Of a stretch of 64,000 nucleotides of DNA, positions 17,964 to 25,739 are shown one piece after another. The stretch is from Methylobacterium longum (lineage in GTDB: Bacteria > Pseudomonadota > Alphaproteobacteria > Rhizobiales > Beijerinckiaceae), in contig NZ_BPQS01000001.1 in assembly GCF_022179385.1 (NCBI RefSeq), forward strand, positions 334,796 through 398,795, in the 5' to 3' direction. Position 1 is the stretch's first letter, and every line of letters starts with the position of its first letter. A program made the position numbers and the translations under genes. The notes beneath the pieces were generated by a model. That model saw only the letters and a list, made by a program, of their open reading frames with translations. It did not search any database and was not told where the DNA came from.

Positions 17964-18967
17964 GCGGTCGCTCCCTCGATCAGCTCGTATCCGAGATCGA
18001 TTCTCTTCGGACCGCCCCCCGTCAGGCAGGCGGCGGCCTGCCGGCCGATCTCCAGCCGCGGTGTGCGCACCGTCGACAGGGGCTGAGGCATCGCGGCTGC
18101 AAAGTCGAGCCCGTTGAAGCCGAACAGCGCGATCCGACCCGGCACCACCAGCCCGGCCGACAGGCAGGCGAAATAGCCCCCGAGCGCCATGTCGTCATTG
18201 GAGAAGTAGACCGCGTCCAGATCCGAATGACGCGCCAGCAGCGCTTCCAGACCCGCCCGCCCGGAGGCCGGCGAGGACGGTCCCGGCCGGATTTCCCGGC
18301 CGAGAAGTGCCAGCCCGACATCCGCCAGAGCCTCCTCGAAACCCGCCAGCCGCTTGCCCGCGCGCAGGTCGACCGCGAGATCGTGGCCGAGATAGGCGAT
18401 GCGGCGATAGCCCCGCCCCGCCAGATGGCGGGCGCTCGCCGCCCCGACGGCCCGGTTGGAGAAGCCGACCACGGCGTCGATCCCGTCACCATCCGTGTCG
18501 ATCATCTCGACGACGCGCACGCTTCCGGCCCTGGCCAGGGCGACGGTCCCGGGATTGTGCTCCAGGCCGGTGAGCAGGAGCGCGGCCGGGCGCCACGACA
18601 GGAGCGCGGCCACCAGCGCCTCCTCCCGGTCCGGATCGTAGTCGCTCACGCCGATCACGCACTGGATGCCCTCGGCGTCGAGGGAGGCGGTCAGGCCGCG
18701 CAGCAGGTCCGGGAAGACCACGTTGGCGAGGGAGGGGATCACGACGCCGACGAGCTGCGCGCTCGCCCCCGACCCGGCCAGATTCCCGGCCAGGCGGTTC
18801 GGCACGTAGCCGAGCCGAGCCACGGCTTCCGCCACCCGCTCGCCGGCGCGCTTGGAATAGGACCCGTGGTTGCGCAGGACCCGCGAGACCGTGCTCTCGC
18901 CGACACCGGCCGCGCGGGCGACGTCGGTGAGGGTCACGAGCCGCCCCGGCGGCTGAATGTCGTCCAT
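17960..18967 (-). CDS. LacI-family regulator of the tetronate locus
   Basis: 335-residue repressor. The N-terminal HTH is VTLTDVARAAGVGESTVSRV (~11-30) with the LacI hinge region GYVPNRLAGNLAG. The periplasmic-binding-like effector domain follows (LVGVVIPSLANVVFPDLLRG, YFSNDDMALGG, LFGFNGLDF). Start at ATG 18967 (MDDIQPP); the frame is open further upstream through a repeat element with no family similarity. It sits between otnC and the divergent MFS-ltnD-otnIK-denD arm and likely binds the palindrome at 19228. Effector is probably a tetronate or pathway intermediate (inference). Confidence 0.92.
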   Translation of the reverse strand: MDDIQPPGRLVTLTDVARAAGVGESTVSRVLRNHGSYSKRAGERVAEAVARLGYVPNRLAGNLAGSGASAQLVGVVIPSLANVVFPDLLRGLTASLDAEGIQCVIGVSDYDPDREEALVAALLSWRPAALLLTGLEHNPGTVALARAGSVRVVEMIDTDGDGIDAVVGFSNRAVGAASARHLAGRGYRRIAYLGHDLAVDLRAGKRLAGFEEALADVGLALLGREIRPGPSSPASGRAGLEALLARHSDLDAVYFSNDDMALGGYFACLSAGLVVPGRIALFGFNGLDFAAAMPQPLSTVRTPRLEIGRQAAACLTGGGPKRIDLGYELIEGATA

Positions 18968-19024
18968 GACCCGGTTCTCCCGACGCGGTCTCGTCTCGCG
19001 ACGCCCTTCGTACCTCCCGCCCCT

Positions 19025-19165
19025 CGCCCTCATCCCGAGATGCCCGCCCGAGAGGCCCGCGCCAGCGGCCCCGGAGAGGAGCCCTCCGGCTGGCCGCGCG
19101 ATCCCGGGAGGACGCCTTCGAGGCCTCCGCTGGGCTTTGGCACCTCGGGGTGAGGGGAGGGATGG
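19025..19165. repeat. Extragenic palindromic element, copy C
   Basis: Begins CCCTCATCCCGAGATGCC and ends GGCACCTCGGGGTGAGGGG, near-perfect inverted ends around a ~100-bp GC-rich body. Lies between the LacI start and its operator. Same family as copies A, B and D. Edges approximate. Confidence 0.6.
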
Positions 19166-19227
19166 GACGACCGTCCTCGGCGATCCGCCAGCCGACATAG
19201 CCGCCTGCATTATCGCGCACAACCGCA

Positions 19228-19243
19228 TTGGCAGCGCTGCCAA
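19228..19243. promoter_or_regulatory. Perfect palindrome, likely LacI-family operator
   Basis: TTGGCAGCGCTGCCAA, a perfect 16-bp palindrome with the central CG typical of LacI-family sites. It lies 88 bp before the MFS start and 261 bp before the divergent LacI start. It could control both arms. Binding is inferred from position and symmetry. Confidence 0.7.
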
Positions 19244-19330
19244 AAGGAGATATGGCACCGGTCAGCGCCGCCCGACGAGCGGCGAAGACCATCGTCCGGC
19301 GACCGCACGGTCCGGATCAGGGAGTACGCC

Positions 19331-20653
19331 ATGCCGGTCCGAGCCGCCCCGCTGGGGGGCGCCACCCAACAAGCAGACGAGAAGACCTTCGACGACCGCA
19401 CCTACGCGAAGGTCTTCTGGCGCCTCGTGCCGTTCCTGATGCTCTGCTACGTCGTGGCGTATCTCGACCGGGTGAATGTCGGCTTCGCCAAGCTCCAGAT
19501 GTCGCAGGAGCTGAAATTCTCCGAGACGGTCTACGGGCTGGGCGCCGGTATCTTCTTCCTCGGCTACTTCCTGTTCGAGGTACCCTCGAACGTGATCCTG
19601 CACCGGGTCGGCGCCCGGGTCTGGATCGCCCGGATCATGATCACCTGGGGGATGATCTCGGGGGCGTTCCTGTTCGTGAACTCCGAGTGGAGCTTCTACG
19701 GGATGCGCTTCCTGCTCGGTCTCGCCGAGGCCGGCTTCTACCCGGGGGTGATCCTCTACACGACCTCGTGGTTCCCGGCCCATCGCCGGGCCAAGGTGAT
19801 CGCGGTGTTCATGGCGGCGATCCCGATCTCCGGCATCTTCGGCAACCCGCTCTCGGGCTGGATCATGGACGCGCTCAACGGCGCCCACGGCCTGTCCGGC
19901 TGGCAATGGATGTTCCTGATCGAGGCGGTGCCGGCGGTGCTGATCGGCGTCGCGGTGTTCCTCTACCTCGACAACCGCCCCGCCGAGGCGAAGTGGCTCA
20001 CCGACGCCGAGAAGCAGCTCTTGGAGCGCGACATCGCCGCCGACAACCACGGCAAGGAATCGAGCCCGCACTCCATCGCCACCGTGTTCCGCAACGGCCG
20101 CGTGTGGTTCATGAGCCTGATCTACTTCGCCTTCGTCACCGGCCAGTACGGGCTGACCTTCTGGATGCCGACCATCGTCAAGGCATCGGGCGTGCAGGGC
20201 AACTTCAACATCGGGCTGATCAGCGCCATCCCGTTCGTCTGCGCGGCGATCGTGATGGTCCTCCTGGGCCTCTCCGCCGACCGGATGCGCGAGCGCCGCT
20301 GGCACCTCATCATCCCGGCCCTGCTCGGCGCCGTCGGCTTCGTGGTCTCGGCCAATGCGGGCTCGACCACGGTCGCGGTGGCGGCGCTCTCAGTGGCGGC
20401 GGCCGGCGTGCTGACCTGCTCGCCCCTGTTCTGGTCGCTGCCCACCGCCTTCCTGAGCGGAGCCGGCGCGGCGGCCGGCATCGCGCTGATCAACTCGGTG
20501 GGCAATCTGGCGGGCTTCGTCAGCCCCTACGTGATCGGGGCACTGCGCGACGCCACCGGCAGCACCGCCACCGGCATGTACGCGTTGGCGGTGATGCTGG
20601 TGGTCGGCTCGATCTGCGTGTTCGTGACGCCGGCCCGGATGGTCAATCGCTGA
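19331..20653 (+). CDS. MFS transporter (anion:cation symporter type), likely tetronate uptake
   Basis: 440-residue major facilitator of the ACS family (tartrate, glucarate, phthalate permeases). Twelve helices are evident, with the family signature YLDRVNVGFAKLQM after TM1 and GAGIFFLGYFLFEVPSN in TM2. The cytoplasmic loop motif ending SWFPAHRRAKV and the central loop around EAKWLTDAEKQLL are also present. First gene of the plus-strand pathway arm, downstream of the operator palindrome. Substrate L-threonate and/or D-erythronate is inferred from the adjacent catabolic genes. Confidence 0.9.
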   Translation: MPVRAAPLGGATQQADEKTFDDRTYAKVFWRLVPFLMLCYVVAYLDRVNVGFAKLQMSQELKFSETVYGLGAGIFFLGYFLFEVPSNVILHRVGARVWIARIMITWGMISGAFLFVNSEWSFYGMRFLLGLAEAGFYPGVILYTTSWFPAHRRAKVIAVFMAAIPISGIFGNPLSGWIMDALNGAHGLSGWQWMFLIEAVPAVLIGVAVFLYLDNRPAEAKWLTDAEKQLLERDIAADNHGKESSPHSIATVFRNGRVWFMSLIYFAFVTGQYGLTFWMPTIVKASGVQGNFNIGLISAIPFVCAAIVMVLLGLSADRMRERRWHLIIPALLGAVGFVVSANAGSTTVAVAALSVAAAGVLTCSPLFWSLPTAFLSGAGAAAGIALINSVGNLAGFVSPYVIGALRDATGSTATGMYALAVMLVVGSICVFVTPARMVNR

Positions 20654-20660
20654 GGAGATG

Positions 20661-20768
20661 CTCCCCCTTCCCCCCGGGGAAGGGCCAGGGGCGGGGTGGC
20701 GCGGACGGCACCGCATCGCCCCATCCCGTACCACCCCACCTCTCACTCCTCCCCGCCAGGGGGAGGAG
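20661..20768. repeat. GC-rich extragenic inverted-repeat element (second type)
   Basis: A left hairpin CCCTTCCCC/GGGGAAGGG and a right hairpin CTCCTCCCC/GGGGAGGAG (stem 20746-20754 with 20760-20768), with outer arms CTCCCCC...GGGGGAG and inner GGGGTGG...CCACCCC. The whole block could fold as a cruciform. It separates the MFS gene from ltnD (177-bp gap). May attenuate transcription between them; that is inference. Confidence 0.45.
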
Positions 20769-20830
20769 CGCGCGTCGCCCGCGGTGACGTCGCGTCGGCC
20801 ATGCCGGCCTTGAAGCTCGTGAGGCATTCG

Positions 20831-21745
20831 ATGACCACCGACACGCACATCCGCCGCGCCGCGGTGATCGGCCTGGGCTCCATGGGCTCCGGCATGGCCG
20901 GCTCGCTCCTGCGGGCCGGCTTCACGGTCGCCGCCTGCGACGTGAACCCGGACGCGGTGGCACGGTTCGAAGCCGCCGGCGGTCGCGGGGCCGCGAACCC
21001 CGCCGCCGCGGCGCAGGACGCCGACGTGGTGGTGAGCGTGGTGGTCAACGCCGCGCAGACCGAGGCGGTGCTGTTCGGCGCGAACGGCGCCGCCGCCGCG
21101 ATGCCGGAGGGGGCCGTGTTCGTCTCTTCCGCCACCATGGATCCGGCCGTCGCCCGGGCGCTCGCGGCCCGGCTGGAGGCCACCGGCCGCCACTACCTCG
21201 ACGCCCCGATGAGCGGAGGCGCCGCCCGCGCGGCGGATGGAGGGCTGACCTTCCTGGCCTCGGGCTCGGCGGCGGCCTTCGCGAGGGCCCGGCCCGCCCT
21301 CGATGCCATGGCGGGCACGCTCTACGAACTCGGCGACGCGGCCGGCCAGGGTGCGGCCTTCAAGATGATCAACCAGCTGCTCGCGGGCGTCCACATCGCC
21401 GCCGCCTGCGAGGCGATGAGCTTCGCGGCCAAGCAGGGCCTCGACCTGGCGCGCGTCTACGAGGTGATCACCAAGTCGGCCGGCAATTCGTGGATGTTCG
21501 AGAACCGAGTGCCGCACATCCTGGAGGCGGATTACGCTCCGAAGAGCGCGGTCGACATCTTCGTCAAGGACCTCGGCATCGTGCAGGACATGGCCCGGGC
21601 GGAGAAATACCCGGTCCCGGTGGCGGCGGCGGCGCTGCAAATGTTCCTGATGGCCTCCGGTGCCGGGATGGGCCGGGACGACGACGCCTCCGTGGCTCGG
21701 CTCTACGCGCAGGTCTCGGGGGCGAAGCTTCCGGGGACGAAGTGA
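20831..21745 (+). CDS. ltnD: L-threonate dehydrogenase (beta-hydroxyacid dehydrogenase family)
   Basis: 304-residue NAD(P)-dependent beta-hydroxyacid dehydrogenase. Rossmann motif VIGLGSMGSGM (~12-22), substrate loop DAPMSGGAARA and the catalytic-lysine region GAAFKMINQLLAGVH are visible. LtnD oxidises L-threonate to 2-oxo-tetronate. The family also includes 3-hydroxyisobutyrate and tartronate-semialdehyde reductases; the otnI-otnK-otnC context decides for LtnD. ATG 20831 is chosen since upstream in-frame sequence is the extragenic repeat. Confidence 0.88.
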   Translation: MTTDTHIRRAAVIGLGSMGSGMAGSLLRAGFTVAACDVNPDAVARFEAAGGRGAANPAAAAQDADVVVSVVVNAAQTEAVLFGANGAAAAMPEGAVFVSSATMDPAVARALAARLEATGRHYLDAPMSGGAARAADGGLTFLASGSAAAFARARPALDAMAGTLYELGDAAGQGAAFKMINQLLAGVHIAAACEAMSFAAKQGLDLARVYEVITKSAGNSWMFENRVPHILEADYAPKSAVDIFVKDLGIVQDMARAEKYPVPVAAAALQMFLMASGAGMGRDDDASVARLYAQVSGAKLPGTK

Positions 21746-21762
21746 CCAGCGGCGATCCCCCC

Positions 21763-21890
21763 GCGCCCGCACCCTGAGGTGCCAGCGTCGGCAGGCTTTC
21801 GAGAAGGGGGCCGGGGACCGCGCGGCGGGCTGGCGGACTCCCGCGAGGCTGCGGCGCAGCACCTCGGGATGAGGGAATCGGGGATGACGG
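21763..21890. repeat. Extragenic palindromic element, copy D
   Basis: Starts CGCACCCTGAGGTGCCAGCG and ends GCAGCACCTCGGGATGAGGG; the end signature matches copies A-C. It fills most of the 198-bp gap between ltnD and otnI. Edges approximate. Confidence 0.6.
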
Positions 21891-21943
21891 TTCGCTGAGC
21901 GGATCGGACGGGTGTCGAGAACCGGGCAGGGAGGCCCAAGAGA

Positions 21944-22729
21944 ATGCCGCGCTTTGCCGCAAACCTGAGCCTGATGTTCAACGAGGTGCCGTTCCTCGAC
22001 CGGTTCGAGGCCGCCGCCCGGGCCGGATTCGACGCCGTCGAATTCCTGTTTCCCTACGAGCATTCACCGGAGGCGGTCGGCGCGCGGCTCCGGGACAACG
22101 GCCTGACCCAGGCGCTGTTCAACCTGCCGCCAGGCGATTTCTCAATGGGCGAGCGCGGCTTAGCGGCGTTTCCTGAACGGTTCGACGAGCTGAAGGCCGG
22201 GGTCGACACGGCGTTGCGCTACGTCGAGGCGACCGGCGTCGGCCGGTTGCACCTGATGGCGGGCCTCGCCCCGCACGACGATCCCGGCGCCGTCGCGGCC
22301 TACCGCCGGGCTGTCACCTGGACGGCGGAGCGGCTGGCGCCCGCCGGCCTCGACCTCGTTCTGGAACCGATCAACGGCCGGAACATACCGGGCTATTTCC
22401 TCAACGATTTCGGCCGCGCCGCGGACCTGATCGAGGATCTCGGGCTGTCGAACCTGAAGCTGCAGTTCGATCTCTACCACTGCCAGATCCTGCACGGCGA
22501 CGTGACCATGCGTCTGCGCGCCCTGATGCCGATCATCGGCCACGTCCAGACCGCGAGCGTGCCCGAGCGGCACGAACCCGGAACCGGCGAGGTGAACGAC
22601 GTCTTCCTGTTCGACGAGCTGGATCGACTCGGCTACGCCGGCTTCGTCGGCTGCGAGTACATCCCGGCCGCCGACACCGTCTCGGGTCTCGGCTGGCTCG
22701 CCGCCTACAAGGGGAGAAGCGCCCGATGA
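21944..22729 (+). CDS. otnI: 2-oxo-tetronate isomerase (hydroxypyruvate isomerase-like)
   Basis: 261-residue TIM-barrel of the Hyi/xylose isomerase-like family. Metal and acid residues lie in FDAVEFLFPYEHS (~28-40), DLVLEPINGRNIPGYF (Glu at ~143), LKLQFDLYHCQILHGD and GFVGCEYIP. OtnI interconverts 2-oxo- and 3-oxo-tetronate, linking LtnD to OtnK. Its stop overlaps the otnK ATG by 4 nt, so the two are translationally coupled. Confidence 0.9.
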   Translation: MPRFAANLSLMFNEVPFLDRFEAAARAGFDAVEFLFPYEHSPEAVGARLRDNGLTQALFNLPPGDFSMGERGLAAFPERFDELKAGVDTALRYVEATGVGRLHLMAGLAPHDDPGAVAAYRRAVTWTAERLAPAGLDLVLEPINGRNIPGYFLNDFGRAADLIEDLGLSNLKLQFDLYHCQILHGDVTMRLRALMPIIGHVQTASVPERHEPGTGEVNDVFLFDELDRLGYAGFVGCEYIPAADTVSGLGWLAAYKGRSAR

Positions 22730-24000
22730 GCCTCGCGCTGGGATGCGTTGCCGACGATTACACGGGCGCCTCGGACCTCGCCAACACGTTGACCAAGGCG
22801 GGCCTGCGCACGATCCAGACCATCGGCGTCCCGGAGGATGACCGCGCCCTGCCGGAGGCCGACGCGGTGGTGGTGGCGCTGAAGAGCCGCTCGATCCCCG
22901 CCGACCAGGCCGTGGCGCGCTCCCGCGAGGCCGAGGGCTGGCTGCGGGCGCGGGGCGCCGCCCACGTGATGTTCAAGGTCTGCTCGACCTTCGACTCCAC
23001 GGAGGCCGGCAATATCGGCCCGGTCATGGACGCCCTGCGGGGGGATGCGGGCGAGGCCATCGCGCTCGTCACCCCGGCCTTCCCGGAGACGGGGCGCAGC
23101 GTCTACCAGGGCAACCTCTTCGTCGGCGCCGTGCCGCTGAACGAGAGCCCCCTCAAGGACCACCCGCTCAATCCGATGCGCGATGCCAACCTGGTGCGCG
23201 TGCTCGAGCGCCAGAGCGCGTATCCGGTCGGGCTCGTGGATACCGCCACGGTCGCCCGCGGCGCCGAGGCCGTCGCGGCCCGCCTCGAAGCCCTCGTGGC
23301 GGAAGGTAAGGGCGCCGCCATCGCGGACGCGATCTTCGACAGCGACCTCGCAGTGCTCGGCCGGGCGATCATCGAGCGGACATTCTCGGTGGGCGCGTCC
23401 GGGCTCGGACTCGGGCTCGCCCGGGCACTGGTTGCCGCGGGACGCGGCACCCGGGACGCGGCCGGAGCGGCGATCGGCGAGCCGGTGGGCGGATCCGCCG
23501 CCTGCCTCGCCGGCAGTTGCTCGCAGGCGACGCTCCAGCAGGTCGGCGCCGCCGAGGCGCTGATGCCGGTGCTCCGCCTCGATCCGGCGCGGCTCCTCGC
23601 CGGCGCCGACGTGGTGGGCGAGGCCCTGGCCTTCGCGGAGGAACGGCTTCCTTCCGGCCCGGTGCTGATCGCCTCCTCGGCGCCTCCCGAGGCGGTCCGG
23701 GCCCTCCAGGCCGCCCATGGGGTCGACGCCGCCGGCCACGCCATCGAGGCGGCGCTGGCCGCCATCGCCGAAGGCCTCGTCGCCCGCGGCGTGCGCCGGC
23801 TCGTGGTCGCCGGAGGCGAGACGTCCGGCGCAGTGGTCGACCGGCTGGGCCTCACCGCCTTCCTGCTCGGGCCGGAGATCGCCGCGGGCGTTCCGGTCCT
23901 GCGCACCGCCGGACGGCCCGAGCCGATGCTGCTCGCCCTGAAATCCGGCAATTTCGGCGGTCCGGACTTCTTCGGCCGCGCCCTCGACATGATGGCCTGA
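22726..24000 (+). CDS. otnK: 3-oxo-tetronate kinase (four-carbon acid sugar kinase, DUF1537)
   Basis: 424-residue kinase of the four-carbon acid sugar kinase family. N-terminal substrate domain has DDYTGASDLANTL (~10-22) and FKVCSTFDSTEAGNIGPV; the C-terminal nucleotide domain has RRLVVAGGETSGAVV and LKSGNFGGPDFF near the end. It phosphorylates 3-oxo-tetronate at O4 for OtnC. Overlaps otnI by 4 nt; denD follows after 28 bp. Confidence 0.93.
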   Translation: MSLALGCVADDYTGASDLANTLTKAGLRTIQTIGVPEDDRALPEADAVVVALKSRSIPADQAVARSREAEGWLRARGAAHVMFKVCSTFDSTEAGNIGPVMDALRGDAGEAIALVTPAFPETGRSVYQGNLFVGAVPLNESPLKDHPLNPMRDANLVRVLERQSAYPVGLVDTATVARGAEAVAARLEALVAEGKGAAIADAIFDSDLAVLGRAIIERTFSVGASGLGLGLARALVAAGRGTRDAAGAAIGEPVGGSAACLAGSCSQATLQQVGAAEALMPVLRLDPARLLAGADVVGEALAFAEERLPSGPVLIASSAPPEAVRALQAAHGVDAAGHAIEAALAAIAEGLVARGVRRLVVAGGETSGAVVDRLGLTAFLLGPEIAAGVPVLRTAGRPEPMLLALKSGNFGGPDFFGRALDMMA

Positions 24001-24028
24001 CGCCGCACAACCCGACGGGAGGTTTTCC

Positions 24029-25006
24029 ATGCATGCCCTGATTCTCGGCGCCGCCGGCATGATCGGCCGCCGCCTCGTGGACACCCTGGTGAAGGCGGGT
24101 CAGGTCGGCGGTCAGCCGCTGAGCGCCCTGACCCTGCTCGACGTGGTGCAGCCCGCCGCGCCCGGGGGCTTTTCCGGCCAGGTGCGGGCCGACGCGGCGG
24201 ATCTCACCGCCCCCGGCGCCGCCGAGGCCGCCATCGCCGAACGGCCGGGCGTGATCTTCCACCTCGCCGCGGTGGTCTCGGGCGAGGCCGAGGCCGACCT
24301 GGAACTCGGCTACCGGGTCAATCTCGACGGCACGCGGCTGCTCCTCGACGCGATCCGCAAGGCCAACGCGGCGGACGGGTACCGGCCGAAGCTGATCTTC
24401 ACCTCCTCGCTCGCGGTGTTCGGCCCCCCCTTCCCCAAGGTGATCCCGGACGACCACATCCTGCGTCCGGCCTCCTCGTACGGGGTGCAGAAGGCCATGG
24501 GCGAGCTGATGCTCGCCGACTACGCCCGGCGCGGCTTCCTCGACGGGATCGGCCTGCGCCTGCCGACCATCTGCGTGCGGCCCGGCAAGCCCAACAAGGC
24601 GGCCTCCGGCTTCTTCTCGGGCATCATCCGCGAGCCGCTGGCCGGCCAGGAGGCGATCCTGCCGGTGCCCGACACGGTGCGGCACTGGTTCGCCAGCCCC
24701 GACGCGGCGGTCGGCTTCTTGGTCCACGCGGCCGGGCTCGACCTCGCGGCGATCGGCCCGCGGATCAGCCTGACCATGCCGGGCGTCTCGGCGACGGTCG
24801 CCGAGGAGATCGAGGCCCTGCGCCGCGCGGCCGGCGACAGGGCCGTGGCGCTGATCCGGCGCGCCCCCGACGCCACCATCGCGCGGATCGTCGGCTCCTG
24901 GCCGGAGGCGTTCGAGCCGGAGGCGGCCCTGGGTCTGGGTTTCCGGGCGGATGACTCCTTCGACGCCATCGTGGCGCAGCACGTGGCCGAGTTCCACGGC
25001 GGCTGA
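24029..25006 (+). CDS. denD: D-erythronate dehydrogenase (extended SDR)
   Basis: 325-residue NAD-dependent extended short-chain dehydrogenase/epimerase. GxxGxxG in ILGAAGMIGRRL (~5-15), Ser/Tyr/Lys catalytic set in TSSLAVFG and SSYGVQKAMGELM, and the RLPTICVRPGKPNKAASGFF substrate region. DenD oxidises D-erythronate to 3-oxo-tetronate, giving a second entry to the OtnK step. Last gene of the plus-strand arm; preceded by GGGAGG. Confidence 0.9.
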   Translation: MHALILGAAGMIGRRLVDTLVKAGQVGGQPLSALTLLDVVQPAAPGGFSGQVRADAADLTAPGAAEAAIAERPGVIFHLAAVVSGEAEADLELGYRVNLDGTRLLLDAIRKANAADGYRPKLIFTSSLAVFGPPFPKVIPDDHILRPASSYGVQKAMGELMLADYARRGFLDGIGLRLPTICVRPGKPNKAASGFFSGIIREPLAGQEAILPVPDTVRHWFASPDAAVGFLVHAAGLDLAAIGPRISLTMPGVSATVAEEIEALRRAAGDRAVALIRRAPDATIARIVGSWPEAFEPEAALGLGFRADDSFDAIVAQHVAEFHGG

Positions 25007-25020
25007 AGCGTCAGGACCGG

Positions 25021-25422
25021 GCTGAGGGATGTCGGTCTGATGTCGGTCTGCGGACGGCCGTCGCCGACACCGCGCAGCGGGACGCCGTCGACTTGCGCGC
25101 CGGCCGAGGCGACGCGGTCGCCGAGGCGCAGGCCTGCGGGGGGCGGCCCGTGCCGTGGCCGGCATGGGCGGCGGTGGCGAGGTGCCTTTGCTGCCCGTGA
25201 TCGGGGCCAGCGCACGTCCCTTGCGTCCAGGACGCTGTCCACGACGGATCCGGCCCTGTGTGGCTCGCTTCTCCGGCGTCGCGCAAGGGCGAGCACCGCC
25301 TCATGGACGGCGACACCGCGCGCGAGCCGCGCGGGTATCGCGCGCAGGCAATGCCGCAGATCCTCATGGCCCGGCTCCCGGAGCGGGATCGCCACGATGG
25401 CCCGGGCATCGACGGACGTCAC
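25021..25422 (-). pseudogene. Decayed VapC-type PIN toxin
   Basis: A GTG overlapping the vapB stop (GTGA) begins [22 protein letters not shown], a PIN-domain N-terminus with the first Asp kept. The middle similarity (HGQQRHLATAAHAGHGTGRP) is in another frame. The C-terminus (PPAGLRLGDRVASAGAQVDG, then QTDIRP) returns to the first frame near a run of six C. The usual GDCF has become GDRV. An 11-bp tandem duplication (GATGTCGGTCT twice, from 25029) lies at the C-terminus, and no stop follows in the original frame. Toxin is therefore very likely inactive. Confidence 0.65.
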
Positions 25423-25655
25423 GCGACGTTCGGGCCGTCGTCGAACGCCTCGTCGGCCTCGGGACCGGATTTCGGCGAGGAGGCGCGCGTCCTGAACCCG
25501 CCGATGCGCGCCGGGAGCGCATCGCTCCCGCGGTACTGGCGGTCCAGCGCGTTCGTTAGCGCGATCCGCGCCGCCTCGGCCTTGCTCACGCCGGCCCGCG
25601 ATGCCAGCTTCTCGGCGCGGGGCTTCAGCTCTTCGCTGCGGATGTTGAGCGGCAC
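25419..25655 (-). CDS. vapB: VapB-family antitoxin (Rv0623-like), intact
   Basis: 78 residues starting [20 protein letters not shown], the ribbon-helix-helix start of Rv0623-like VapB antitoxins, followed by [19 protein letters not shown]. The toxin-neutralising tail is [18 protein letters not shown] and EADEAFDDG. It overlaps vapC by 4 nt in the usual order. The antitoxin is intact although its toxin is not. It is convergent with denD and divergent from recQ (84-bp gap). Confidence 0.75.
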   Translation of the reverse strand: MPLNIRSEELKPRAEKLASRAGVSKAEAARIALTNALDRQYRGSDALPARIGGFRTRASSPKSGPEADEAFDDGPNVA

Positions 25656-25739
25656 GACCGCCTCCGTGTAGACGCGCGGGGGCTAGGGTCTCCATATCCG
25701 CGCCGCAGACTCGGTGCCGACACCCGATCAAGGATTCCG

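Noticed and set aside
25011..25409. 132-codon minus-strand frame
   Set aside because: Contains only the frameshifted middle of the decayed vapC; not an independent gene.
24520..25731. 403-codon minus-strand frame spanning vapBC and denD
   Set aside because: Only a stretch near 25021-25422 resembles VapC; the rest is antisense to denD or out of frame with vapB.
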